A stretch of DNA of 64,000 nucleotides from DASSBG01 sp963800395 (GTDB lineage: Bacteria > Pseudomonadota > Gammaproteobacteria > Xanthomonadales > Rhodanobacteraceae), in NCBI GenBank assembly GCA_963800395.1, contig CAWDBD010000014.1:456757-520756 (forward strand). The letters are read 5' to 3'. The translations under genes were made by a program, and so were the position numbers. Positions 39,539 through 47,833 of the stretch are shown in pieces. The notes below the pieces were generated by a model. The model did no database searches and was not told the origin of the DNA. It worked only from the letters and a program-made list of their open reading frames with translations. Positions within the stretch are counted from its first letter, which is position 1; every line of letters starts with the position of its first letter.

Positions 39539-40228
39539 ATGAGTCTTCTGGCTTTCGAGACATCCACCGAATCGTGTTCTGTCGCCTTGTTGCATGGCGA
39601 TGAGCTGATCTGGCGCAGCCAGTTGGCGCCGCGCCGTCATGCCGAGCTGGTGCTGCCGATGGCGGATGAACTGCTGGCCGAGGCCGGTATCGGCAAGTCG
39701 CAGCTGGACGCGATTGCTGTCGGCCGCGGGCCGGGGGCGTTCACCGGCGTGCGCCTCGGCGTCTCACTGGCGCAGGGCCTCGCCTTTGCCCTGGACCTGC
39801 CGGTGGTGCCCGTGTCGTCCCTGGCGGCGCTGGCGATGCAGGCCCCTGTGGACGGGCCTGCGACGCTGGCGGTGATCGATGCACGCATGGGCGAGGTGTA
39901 TGCCGCTTGTTTTTCACGCGACGAGCAGGGCCTGGTGCAGCCACTTGACGAGGAACGGGTGAGCGCACCAGAAGACATCAGACTGCCCGGCTCGGGCCAG
40001 GAATGGCAGGTCCTTGGCAGTGGCTGGGCGGTATATGCCGACACCCTGCGCGCTGCCGTGGGCTCGGACCCACGCTGGTCCGCCGCCGAGCATTACCCTC
40101 AAGCTGCCGATACAGCCCGTCTGGCAGCGCGTGACCTGAAGGCTGGCGGGGGAGTGCCCGCCGACCAGGCCTTGCCGGTGTATCTGCGTGACAAGGTTGC
40201 GCAGACTGTTGCCGAACGCGCGCAGTAG
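39539..40228 (+). CDS. tsaB: tRNA threonylcarbamoyladenosine biosynthesis protein TsaB
   Basis: The essential partner of TsaD and TsaE in forming t6A at position 37 of ANN-decoding tRNAs. The ASKHA-fold product (229 residues) begins MSLLAFETSTESCSVALLHG and has RHAELVLPMADELL, AIAVGRGPGAFTGVRLGVSL and LAVIDARMGEVYAACF. The position after yoaA matches the E. coli order, although the repeat array now separates the two by 1 kb, so a promoter inside or after the array is likely. A GC-rich hairpin follows the stop. Confidence 0.95.
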   Translation: MSLLAFETSTESCSVALLHGDELIWRSQLAPRRHAELVLPMADELLAEAGIGKSQLDAIAVGRGPGAFTGVRLGVSLAQGLAFALDLPVVPVSSLAALAMQAPVDGPATLAVIDARMGEVYAACFSRDEQGLVQPLDEERVSAPEDIRLPGSGQEWQVLGSGWAVYADTLRAAVGSDPRWSAAEHYPQAADTARLAARDLKAGGGVPADQALPVYLRDKVAQTVAERAQ

Positions 40229-40240
40229 ATACAGGGGCAG

Positions 40241-40269
40241 GCAGGGTGCGCGGGTCTCGCGCACCCTGC
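40241..40269 (+). terminator. Hairpin after tsaB
   Basis: A perfect 12-bp stem (GCAGGGTGCGCG with CGCGCACCCTGC) and a five-base loop begin 12 bases after the tsaB stop. There is no T run, so it may act with Rho or as an RNA 3' stabiliser. Confidence 0.65.
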
Positions 40270-40461
40270 AGGCTCCTGGCCCGCATTATTCAGCAAGCTT
40301 CTACTGCGCCGGCCCAATGACACGCCCGGCACGGCTTGCGCCTGGTCGCAGTGCTCGACGTAGTGTCGGCTACGCCTGCGCACTGCGCGGTCGCGAGCGC
40401 CACGCCGGACATGCCCTTGAACCGGCTCGCTACGAACGCTGATGAATAGCTGACACCGAGG

Positions 40462-40806
40462 TCAGTGATGCGTTTTCAGGCAGCTGCTCATGAAGGTTTT
40501 GCGTGCCGCGCCCTTGAGCGACTTGCTGCGGGCTTCAGCGTTGCACGTCTTCATGCGTTGCTGTGACGAATTCATGGCGTGGCTGTTTTTGCCACTGAGG
40601 CAGCTTTTCATGAAGGCCTTGTGGGCGGCGCCGTGCTTTCCTCTGGCCTGTTTGTTGCAGTTTGCCATGCGTTGCTGTTGCGCCGTTGGAGCCTTGTGCT
40701 GTGCGGCTGCCGGGTTCGTGGCGGCCAGGGCCGGGCTGGCAAACAACATGCATCCCAGGACGACTGCGGCAGCAGCCGCGGCGGGACGTGCAAATCGGGT
40801 GAACAT
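40462..40806 (-). CDS. psiF: PsiF-repeat periplasmic protein
   Basis: A 114-residue exported protein of the phosphate-starvation-inducible PsiF family, function unknown. Residues 1-28 are a signal peptide (AAAAVVLGCMLFASPALAA). Two PsiF repeats follow: QQQRMANCNKQARGKHG with AFMKSCLSG, and QQRMKTCNAEARSKSLKG with TFMSSCLKTHH; each has the conserved Cys pair. A Pho box was not evident upstream. The gene is unlinked to phosphate genes here. Confidence 0.88.
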   Translation of the reverse strand: MFTRFARPAAAAAAVVLGCMLFASPALAATNPAAAQHKAPTAQQQRMANCNKQARGKHGAAHKAFMKSCLSGKNSHAMNSSQQRMKTCNAEARSKSLKGAARKTFMSSCLKTHH

Positions 40807-40917
40807 GGACGGACTCCTTCACGGAACACCGGCGGGATTGCCGGTGGCCGGATGGTACGCCTCAGCGCAAGTTTCGTGCCGGGCAGTCCGTCATGTCATT
40901 GTCCAGTCGTTCAGGAT

Positions 40918-42411
40918 TCAGGCTGCTTCCTGGGCGCTGACGCGCGGGCCTTCGGTGAGCGCGTGGCGGATCTGGTTGATGATCAGGTCCACTTCGGCGC
41001 TGGTGACTTCGAAGTGCGGCGTGAAGCGCAGCGAGTTGGTGCCACCGTGGATCACGCCGACGCCATGTTCGCGCATGAATTCTTCCGTGGAACCATCGCC
41101 GAAGCATTTGAATTCACTGGACAGTTCACACGAGAACAGCAGGCCGGTGCCCTGCACCTTGGTAATCAGGCCACCCAGTTCGTCTTTCAGCTTGTTGAGT
41201 TTGTCGACAAACTCCTGGCCGCGCTCGCGAATGTTGTTGCGCACCTCGTCGGAGAGCATGCCCAGTACGGTGCAGGCCACGTCCAGCGCGCGCGGGTTGC
41301 TGGTCATGGTGTTGCCGTAGACACCTTTCTTGTACAGGGCCGCCGTATCGGCAGTCACCGCCAGGACTGACAAGGGGTACTGGCCGGCATTCAGCGCCTT
41401 GGAATAGGTCTCCATGTCCGGCGGGTCGAGCTTTTCGAAGCCCGGGTAGTCGACCACGGAAAGGACGCCGTGGGCACGCAGCCCGGCCTGGATGGAATCG
41501 ACCAGCAGCAGGCTGCCATGCTCGCGGGTCAGTTCGCGGGCGGCCTGGTAGAACTCGGTGGTCAGGGCACGGCCCGGATCACCTTCGCCCATCACCGGCT
41601 CCAGATACATCGCCTCGATGAACCAGCCATGCTGGTCGGCTTCGGCGTACACCTGGCGCAATTGTTCGATGTCGTAGGGCTCCACCGTCAACAGGGTGTC
41701 TTCATTGCGATAGCTGGCCAGGTTCTTCTGGTAGGTCTTGCGGGTGGAGTCCGAATACAGCGCCGGGCCTTCGGTGCGCCCGTGGAAGGCACCCTTGACC
41801 GCCAGACGCTTGATTTTTCTGCCGGCGTAGCGCGCACCCGACTCGGTCATGCGGCGGGCATTGATATCGACAATGCGGCTGGCCAGGGTGACTGCCTCGG
41901 AGCCGGAGTTGAGACACAGGTAGCGGCTGAACGGATTGCCTGCACCCTTGCGACCGATTTCGGCATCCAGTGCCTTGCTCACGCGAAGCTGGGCAATGGA
42001 CGGTGTCATCACGTTGGCCATGACCTGGGGGCGGGCCAGCGCCTCGCCGATGGCGGGATGGTTGTGACCAAAGCCCAGCATGCCGTAGCCGCCGTTGTCA
42101 TGCAGCACGGCACCCTTGAGGGTCACGATCCACGGACCCTGCGCAGCGGCCGGCAAATACGGGTTGACACCATCTTCCGGGTAGAAATTGACCAGGCCAG
42201 CCTGGGCCTGGCGGATCTGCTCGGCTTCGTCCAGCTTGAGGAAGTCCTCGAGGTCTTCGCGCAGCTGGCGATGACGGATCACCGCCTGCTCGATGGCCAG
42301 ACGCAGCGCCGGATCGTCGACAAAGCGCTCCAGGGTGGCGTCATTCAGGCCCGTGGTACGCGGCGTACCGCCAAATTCGCGCAGTTCGCGCAGCATGTCG
42401 ATGGAGCCCAT
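40918..42411 (-). CDS. Class III PLP-dependent aminotransferase, substrate unknown
   Basis: A 497-residue class III aminotransferase, related to ornithine/acetylornithine and 4-aminobutyrate aminotransferases. It has a long N-terminal extension (residues 1-80), then NGGYGMLGFGHNHPAIGEAL, the cofactor-phosphate site NSGSEAVTLASRI, KGAFHGRTEGPALYSDSTRK, the aspartate-bearing LLLVDSIQAGLRAHG and the likely Schiff-base lysine in METYSKALNAGQYPLS. The usual SK(A/S)xGGG version of that lysine motif is altered. A strong GAGGAGG site precedes the ATG. It is monocistronic, so no pathway can be inferred. Confidence 0.8.
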   Translation of the reverse strand: MGSIDMLRELREFGGTPRTTGLNDATLERFVDDPALRLAIEQAVIRHRQLREDLEDFLKLDEAEQIRQAQAGLVNFYPEDGVNPYLPAAAQGPWIVTLKGAVLHDNGGYGMLGFGHNHPAIGEALARPQVMANVMTPSIAQLRVSKALDAEIGRKGAGNPFSRYLCLNSGSEAVTLASRIVDINARRMTESGARYAGRKIKRLAVKGAFHGRTEGPALYSDSTRKTYQKNLASYRNEDTLLTVEPYDIEQLRQVYAEADQHGWFIEAMYLEPVMGEGDPGRALTTEFYQAARELTREHGSLLLVDSIQAGLRAHGVLSVVDYPGFEKLDPPDMETYSKALNAGQYPLSVLAVTADTAALYKKGVYGNTMTSNPRALDVACTVLGMLSDEVRNNIRERGQEFVDKLNKLKDELGGLITKVQGTGLLFSCELSSEFKCFGDGSTEEFMREHGVGVIHGGTNSLRFTPHFEVTSAEVDLIINQIRHALTEGPRVSAQEAA

Positions 42412-42770
42412 GGCATCCTCCTCAAGGTTCTGGCGCTGCCTTTGCAGTGTTCTCTTGGCTATGCGCTAAGTGGTTAAAATAAAAGGGAAATAGCTTTCCA
42501 TGATAACACGGGGAAGCAGCTTTCGTAACCCCGTGGGCCCGGTTCTGCAGCGTCGTGGGAGCGGCATTCGCGTTTTCAGGTCAGGCAATGGCTGCTGCCA
42601 GGCCGGCGCGGCGGGATGATCTCAGGGGGCGCGGCCCCACCGTTTCGACCCCTGTGTACACGGCCGACCTGCGAGTTGCCGACATGACGCCTGTCATTGC
42701 CGATGGGTGATGCTGGCGACTGCAGTTTCTCTGCGGCCGCGGCCATGATGGTGGTCGAGGAGGACTACCC
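42412..42770. promoter_or_regulatory. Divergent promoter region between the aminotransferase and the ABC-transporter operon
   Basis: No gene in these 359 bases. An AT-rich stretch (GTTAAAATAAAAGGGAAATA at about 42473-42492) stands out in this GC-rich DNA and is a likely promoter for the aminotransferase. GAGGAGG sites lie just before both start codons. The likely operator of the DesR-like regulator would be here, but I could not identify it. Confidence 0.5.
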
Positions 42771-43685
42771 ATGAATCATGAACTCGAATACGTTGCCACT
42801 CTCGAGGCGGTCAGCAAGCACTACGGCAAGCTGCGCGCGCTCGATGAGGTCAATCTGCGTATCCCGCGTGGCCAGCTGCTGTCACTGCTGGGCCCCAATG
42901 GTGCCGGCAAAAGCACCGCGATCAGCCTTCTGCTGGGTTTGCTCAGGCCTGACCAGGGCACGGTTCGCCTGTTTGGCGAGAACCCGGAGCGCCTTGCCGC
43001 GCGGCGACGCATCGGCGTGATGCTGCAGTCGGCCAACTTGCCGGAGACCCTGCGTGTGGGGGAGCTGTTGCGCTTGACCGCCAGCTATTACCCGGACCCG
43101 CGCAGTCTGGCCGAAAGCGCGGCGCTCGCCGGCGTCGAGGATCTGCTCGCCAGGCCCTACGGCAAGCTGTCCGGTGGCCAGCAGCGCCGGGTGCAGTTTG
43201 CACTGGCGCTGTGCGGCCGGCCCGAGTTGCTGTTTCTGGATGAGCCCACCGTCGGCATGGACATCGAAGCACGCCAGAAGCTGTGGCAGGCGATGCGCAA
43301 TCTGGTGGCCGAGGGTTGCTCGGTCGTGCTGACCACGCACTATCTCGAGGAAGCCGAGGCGCTGTCGCAGCGGGTTGTTGTGCTGGGGCGCGGTCGCGTG
43401 CTCAGCGAGGGCAGCGTGGATGATCTTCGCGCCCGGATTGCGCTGTCGACGATCCGCTGTCGCAGCCATCTTGACGAGGTCCGGCTGGCCAGCTGGCCCG
43501 GGGTGCAGACTGCGACACGTGATGGTGAATTCCTTGCGCTGGTGTGCCCGCAGCCGGAGGCCGTGTTGCGCCGCCTGCTGGAAGCGGATACGGACCTGGC
43601 CGAGCTGGAGGTGCGACGCGCGGGCCTTGCCGAAGCATTTGCCGACATTACCCGCGAGGATGACGACATGAAGGAGGCCGCATGA
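42771..43685 (+). CDS. ABC transporter ATP-binding protein
   Basis: The ATPase of an ABC-2 exporter, 304 residues. It has Walker A LLGPNGAGKSTAISLLLGLL, Q-loop VMLQSANLPETLRVGE, signature KLSGGQQRRVQFALAL, Walker B LLFLDEPTVGMD and the H-loop LTTHYLEEAE. The C-terminal ~80 residues form the extra domain seen in DrrA/NatA-like ATPases. The gene overlaps the permease gene by four bases and heads a four-gene operon with a two-component system, a common layout for exporters of lipids or antibiotics controlled by DesK/DesR-type pairs. Confidence 0.92.
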   Translation: MNHELEYVATLEAVSKHYGKLRALDEVNLRIPRGQLLSLLGPNGAGKSTAISLLLGLLRPDQGTVRLFGENPERLAARRRIGVMLQSANLPETLRVGELLRLTASYYPDPRSLAESAALAGVEDLLARPYGKLSGGQQRRVQFALALCGRPELLFLDEPTVGMDIEARQKLWQAMRNLVAEGCSVVLTTHYLEEAEALSQRVVVLGRGRVLSEGSVDDLRARIALSTIRCRSHLDEVRLASWPGVQTATRDGEFLALVCPQPEAVLRRLLEADTDLAELEVRRAGLAEAFADITREDDDMKEAA

Positions 43686-44467
43686 TGAACGCAACTAGTC
43701 TGCCGGCGGCGCGCGCCGGAATGACGCCGGCTCGGGTACTCGGTGCCTATCTGGCCGAAGCGCGCAGCGAATGCCTGCGCTATCTGCGCAATCCGGCCTT
43801 CATGCTGCCGCTGATGCTGTTTCCGGCGGTGTTCTATGTGATGTTCGGCGTATTGATGAACAAGGACCAGAACCCGCATGTGGCGAGCTATCTGCTGGCC
43901 AGCTACGGTGCCTTCGGCATCATGGGGCCAGGGCTGTTCGGCTTTGGCGCGTCGCTGGCGATCGAACGTGGTGGCGGTCTGCTGATGCTTAAACGGGCGC
44001 TGCCGATGCCGCCTGGTGCCTATCTTCTGGGCAAGATGGCCATGGCCATGGTGATCACGGGCCTGATGATGCTGCTGATGTTGGCGCTGGGCGTCTTTGC
44101 CGGTGGCGTGACGCTCACGGCATGGCAGATCCTGGCCTTGCTGGCCTGTGGAATCCTGGGCGTGCTGCCGTTTTGTGCCCTTGGCATGCTGGTGGGTACG
44201 CTGATCAAGGGCCAGGGTGCTCCGGGGCTGCTGAACCTCGTGTACCTGCCGATGGCCTTCCTGTCCGGCTTGTGGTTTCCGCTGTCGATGATGCCCAGGG
44301 TACTGGGCAGCATCGCGCCGATCTGGCCCAGCTACCATCTCAACCAGATCATGCAGCGTGCGGTCGGACTCAACGAAGGGCCATGGCTGCTGCATGCCGT
44401 GGTACTGGCGGGGTTTGGTGCCCTGTTCTTCACCCTGGCCGTGCGGCGTCTGCGGCGACACGGGTAA
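43682..44467 (+). CDS. ABC-2 type transporter permease
   Basis: The membrane subunit of the exporter, 261 residues with six helices. Typical ABC-2 segments are YLRNPAFMLPLMLFPAVFYV, GIMGPGLFGFGASLAIERGG, the helix MAMVITGLMMLLMLALGVFAG and the terminal VLAGFGALFFTLAVRRLRRHG. The motif FLSGLWFPLSMMPRVLGSIAPIWP is characteristic of the family. The start ATG overlaps the ATPase stop (ATGA). The sensor kinase gene starts nine bases downstream. Confidence 0.9.
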   Translation: MMNATSLPAARAGMTPARVLGAYLAEARSECLRYLRNPAFMLPLMLFPAVFYVMFGVLMNKDQNPHVASYLLASYGAFGIMGPGLFGFGASLAIERGGGLLMLKRALPMPPGAYLLGKMAMAMVITGLMMLLMLALGVFAGGVTLTAWQILALLACGILGVLPFCALGMLVGTLIKGQGAPGLLNLVYLPMAFLSGLWFPLSMMPRVLGSIAPIWPSYHLNQIMQRAVGLNEGPWLLHAVVLAGFGALFFTLAVRRLRRHG

Positions 44468-44476
44468 TATAGGTCC

Positions 44477-45676
44477 ATGTTGTCCTTGCCGCTGCCCGCC
44501 TGGTTGAAGCCCGCGCCCGATTCGATGGTCGCGCACATGCGTCGTGCCGGCCACCAGCCGCAATGGCAGGCGCTCAATATCATCTGGTCAATCTGGTTGT
44601 TCCTGACGCCATTGTTTACCGAGGTGGGGCCATCCTTTGGCTGGTCGCTGGCGCTGGGCTATCCGCTTTTCCTGCTGTTGCTTTTGCTGGTCCATGTGCG
44701 GCCCTACAGTGAGACCAACATCTACGTGATGGCCCTGACACTTCTGGCCTGCGTCTCGGTGCCGTTCAACAGTACTGCGTGGACCTATGCTGTATTCGCC
44801 TGCGTTTATGTGCCTTACTTCGGCTCATGGCGCGGCAGTGCCTTGAAGATCATCTTCATTCAGGCGCTAATGTTGGTGGAGGCGTGGTGGCTGGGCTGGC
44901 CCTGGTTCATTTCGGCGATGCTGGTCGGAGTATGCAGCAGCTCCGGTTTCGGCACACTCAGCGGGCGCATCAATGCGATCAAGAATGCCAGTCAGCTGCG
45001 CTCCAACGAGGAAGTCCGGCGGCTGGCTGCCCTGGCAGAGCGCGAGCGGATCGGGCGTGATCTGCATGATCTTCTGGGCCACACGCTGTCTCTGATCACA
45101 CTCAAGCTGGAGCTGTCGCGAAAGCTGTTTGATCGTGACCATGACAAGGCGCGCCAGGAACTGATCGAGGCCGAGCGCGTGGCACGCAAGGCGCTGGCCG
45201 AGGTGCGCGCGGCGGTGACGGGCATTCGCGCGACAGACCTCGCCGGGGAGCTTGCTGCAGCACGCCTGATGCTGGAATCGAGCGAGGTGAGCCTGTTGTA
45301 CCAGGGTCCGGGTGAATCGATTCCGGCGACTCTGGAGCCGGTTCTGGCCATGGCCGTGCGCGAGGCTGTAACCAACATCGCGCGACATGCACGCGCCAGA
45401 CGCACACTCATTCAAATCGATTGCAATGAGCGTGACGTCGATCTGCGAATCGCTGACGATGGCCGCGGCGGGGTCAGTGCCTTCGGCAACGGCCTCAACG
45501 GCATGCGCGAACGGATCGAATCGCTGGGCGGCAGCCTGTCTGTCGAGTCGCGGCGCGGCAAGGGCACACGGCTGCATATTCGTCTGCCCATGCCCAAAGC
45601 GGATGTGCCTGCAGACGCTACGCCAGAGTCTGCGAGCGGTACGACGCTGCCCGCCGTGCGGGAAGCCCGCGCATGA
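44477..45676 (+). CDS. DesK-like sensor histidine kinase
   Basis: A 399-residue membrane-bound HisKA_3 kinase. About five N-terminal helices (e.g. IIWSIWLFLTPLFTEVG, LALGYPLFLLLLLLVHV) are followed by the phosphoacceptor sequence RERIGRDLHDLLGHTLSLITLKLELS, with its histidine in RDLHDLLG. The ATPase part has REAVTNIARHARARRTLIQI (N box) and ADDGRGGVSAFGNGLNGMRERI (G boxes). This is the layout of DesK, which senses membrane thickness or fluidity. The response-regulator gene overlaps its stop by four bases, and the adjacent ABC transporter is the likely target. Confidence 0.9.
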   Translation: MLSLPLPAWLKPAPDSMVAHMRRAGHQPQWQALNIIWSIWLFLTPLFTEVGPSFGWSLALGYPLFLLLLLLVHVRPYSETNIYVMALTLLACVSVPFNSTAWTYAVFACVYVPYFGSWRGSALKIIFIQALMLVEAWWLGWPWFISAMLVGVCSSSGFGTLSGRINAIKNASQLRSNEEVRRLAALAERERIGRDLHDLLGHTLSLITLKLELSRKLFDRDHDKARQELIEAERVARKALAEVRAAVTGIRATDLAGELAAARLMLESSEVSLLYQGPGESIPATLEPVLAMAVREAVTNIARHARARRTLIQIDCNERDVDLRIADDGRGGVSAFGNGLNGMRERIESLGGSLSVESRRGKGTRLHIRLPMPKADVPADATPESASGTTLPAVREARA

Positions 45677-46275
45677 TCCGGGTTCTGCTTGCCGAGGACC
45701 AGGGCATGGTGCTGGGTGCACTCTCGGCGTTGCTGCAACTGGAGCCCGATATCGAGGTACTGGCAGCTGTCGGTGACGGCGAATCAGCCTGGCGGCAAAT
45801 CGAACATTTGAAGCCGGACGTGCTGGTCACCGACATCGAGATGCCGGGTCTTACCGGACTGGAGCTGGCGCAGCGCATCCAGCGCCACTCACTGCCGATC
45901 AAGGTAGTCATCCTGACCACCTTTGCCCGGCCCGGCTTTCTGCGACGAGCGCTGGATTCGGGCGTGAGCGGGTATCTGCTCAAGGACGCGCCGGCCGAGC
46001 GGCTGGCCGATGCACTCAGGGCAGTGCGCGGTGGCGGGCGCGCCATTGACCCCGAACTGGCGGTGGAGGCCTGGTCCGAGGCCGACCCGCTGAATGACAG
46101 GGAACGTCAGGTCCTGCGTCTGGCGGGTGAGGGCAAGTCGGCTGGCGATATCGCCGAAAAGCTCAATCTTTCTCATGGCACCGTACGCAACTATCTGTCC
46201 GAGGCGATCGGCAAGCTGGGTGTCAGCAATCGCATCGAGGCCTATCGTCTGGCACGTCAGAAAGGCTGGTTGTGA
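45673..46275 (+). CDS. NarL/DesR-family response regulator
   Basis: A 200-residue two-domain regulator paired with the DesK-like kinase. The receiver domain has MIRVLLAEDQGMVLGALSAL with its acidic pocket, the phosphoacceptor aspartate in PDVLVTDIEMPGLTGLELA, and the lysine in GVSGYLLKDAPAERLAD. A LuxR-type helix-turn-helix follows: LNDRERQVLRLAGEGKSAGDIAEKL and LSHGTVRNYLSEAIGKLGVSN. The start overlaps the kinase stop (ATGA). Confidence 0.92.
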   Translation: MIRVLLAEDQGMVLGALSALLQLEPDIEVLAAVGDGESAWRQIEHLKPDVLVTDIEMPGLTGLELAQRIQRHSLPIKVVILTTFARPGFLRRALDSGVSGYLLKDAPAERLADALRAVRGGGRAIDPELAVEAWSEADPLNDRERQVLRLAGEGKSAGDIAEKLNLSHGTVRNYLSEAIGKLGVSNRIEAYRLARQKGWL

Positions 46276-46431
46276 AGCGGCTGGCCAAAACGGCACTGGA
46301 TTGAGAGCATGCGGTGTCGAATACCGTTCATGGGCCCTGCGGTTTGCACATGCAGCACCAGCAGGATCATCGCTGCGCCATCGGCCAGCCTGTTCATGCA
46401 GCGCTCAAAACAGGCTGTATAGTCTGCCCCC

Positions 46432-47104
46432 ATGAATCGACGAACCGCACTACTGAGCTTCGCTGCCGCCATCATGCTGGCCGGGGCATGGGGCGTGCCC
46501 GCTGCCGACACCGCGCGTGCCCGGCTGGAACGCTTCACGCATGGCATCCACTCGCTTTCCTGCAATTTTGAGCAGCAGGTCACCAGCGCTCGCGGCGACC
46601 GGCAGCCGGTCGAGCACGGCACCCTGGCGCTTGAGTCACCACGCCAGTTTCGCTGGCAAACCGAGGCGCCGCAGAAGCAGTTGATCGTGGCTGACGGGGC
46701 GCGAGTGTGGATCTACGATCCGGAGCTGGAGCAGGCTACCGTGCGCCGGCAGTCGGCAGCCGAAGCGCACAGCCCATTGACCGTGCTCACCGACCTGTCG
46801 CGCCTGGACAAGGATTTCACGATCAGCGAGAAAGGCGTACGCGGCGGACTGACCTGGATGCGGCTGACACCGAAGGGTGACGATCCGCAATTCAAGTATG
46901 CGGAAATCGGTTTTGATGGCCAGGCTGCTGAGGCAGATGGTGTTTACCGACACGCTGGGTGGCGAGTCGCGCATCATCTTCAGCGACTGGCAGCGCAATC
47001 CACCGCTGCCCTCAGGTACATTCCAGTTCAAGCCCCCGGCCGGGGTGGATGTCATCGGCGATGTCGAGGGGGTGCCTGACGTGCGCCCGCTCGGCGGCTC
47101 CTGA
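46432..47104 (+). CDS. lolA: Outer-membrane lipoprotein carrier protein LolA (one frameshift)
   Basis: The periplasmic chaperone that carries lipoproteins from LolCDE to LolB. A signal peptide ends at VPAAD (~residue 25). The body reads RLERFTHGIHSLSCNFEQQV, RQPVEHGTLALESPRQFRW, WIYDPELEQATVRRQ and TWMRLTPKGDDPQFKYAEIG, as in LolA. At about 46925 an extra base breaks the frame; the continuation LRQMVFTDTLGGESRIIFSD and GTFQFKPPAGVDVIGDV completes a ~223-residue protein. LolA normally neighbours rarA in gammaproteobacteria, but here four other genes intervene. Confidence 0.9.
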
Positions 47105-47128
47105 ACCTGTCGCCCGGGGATAGCAGCG

Positions 47129-47818
47129 TTGATTCGCAGTCTGCCACGCTGGGTCTGGTTCGGCGGCACCGTGCTGGCGCTGCTGGCGGGCATGGTCAAC
47201 GCCGTCGGCTACCTCAGTTTTGACCATCAGGGCGTGACCCACATGACCGGCACCACCACCCTGGTCGGGATCTCGGCCCTGGCGGGCGATCATGCCCGGC
47301 TGCTGCGCTACCTGGGTGTGCTGGTCGCCTTCTTGTCCGGTGCGGTGATCAGCGGCAGCATCATCCGCGAATCGACCCTCCATCTGGGGCAGCGCTACGG
47401 TGCGGCGCTGTTGCTCGAGTCCGGGCTGCTGCTGGTTGCCGTGCCACTGATCCATGACCATGCCAATGTCGGTTTGTGGATCGCTGCCTGCGCCTGTGGC
47501 CTGCAGAACGCCATGGCCAGTACCTTCAGCGGCGCCGTGGTGCGCACCACGCACATGACCGGTATCGTCACCGACCTGGGCATCCTGCTCGGGCATCGGC
47601 TGCGCGGCCTGGAGGTGGATGGCCGTCGAATTGGTCTGTACCTGCTGTTGTTCGGAGGCTTCCTCGCCGGAGGCTTCCTGGGCGCGCTGGCCTTCGACTA
47701 CTGGAAGGAACGCACCCTGCTGCTGCCGGCCGCACTGGCGGCGTCGACCGGGCTGGGCTACATCGTCTACCGCCGCTTGCAGCAGTCGCGCGCGTCTGCA
47801 CGACAGCGCAAGCCCTGA
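47129..47818 (+). CDS. DUF1275 (YoaK-like) membrane protein
   Basis: A 229-residue inner-membrane protein with six helices. Family signatures are LALLAGMVNAVGYLSFDHQG, VTHMTGTTTLVGISALAGD, LAACACGLQNAMAS-like LWIAACACGLQNAMASTF and RTTHMTGIVTDLGILLG. The function of DUF1275 proteins is not established. The only suitable start is the TTG at 47129, eight bases after GGGGA. It converges with the serine hydrolase gene. Confidence 0.87.
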   Translation: MIRSLPRWVWFGGTVLALLAGMVNAVGYLSFDHQGVTHMTGTTTLVGISALAGDHARLLRYLGVLVAFLSGAVISGSIIRESTLHLGQRYGAALLLESGLLLVAVPLIHDHANVGLWIAACACGLQNAMASTFSGAVVRTTHMTGIVTDLGILLGHRLRGLEVDGRRIGLYLLLFGGFLAGGFLGALAFDYWKERTLLLPAALAASTGLGYIVYRRLQQSRASARQRKP

Positions 47819-47833
47819 GCCCTTGAGTCGCTC

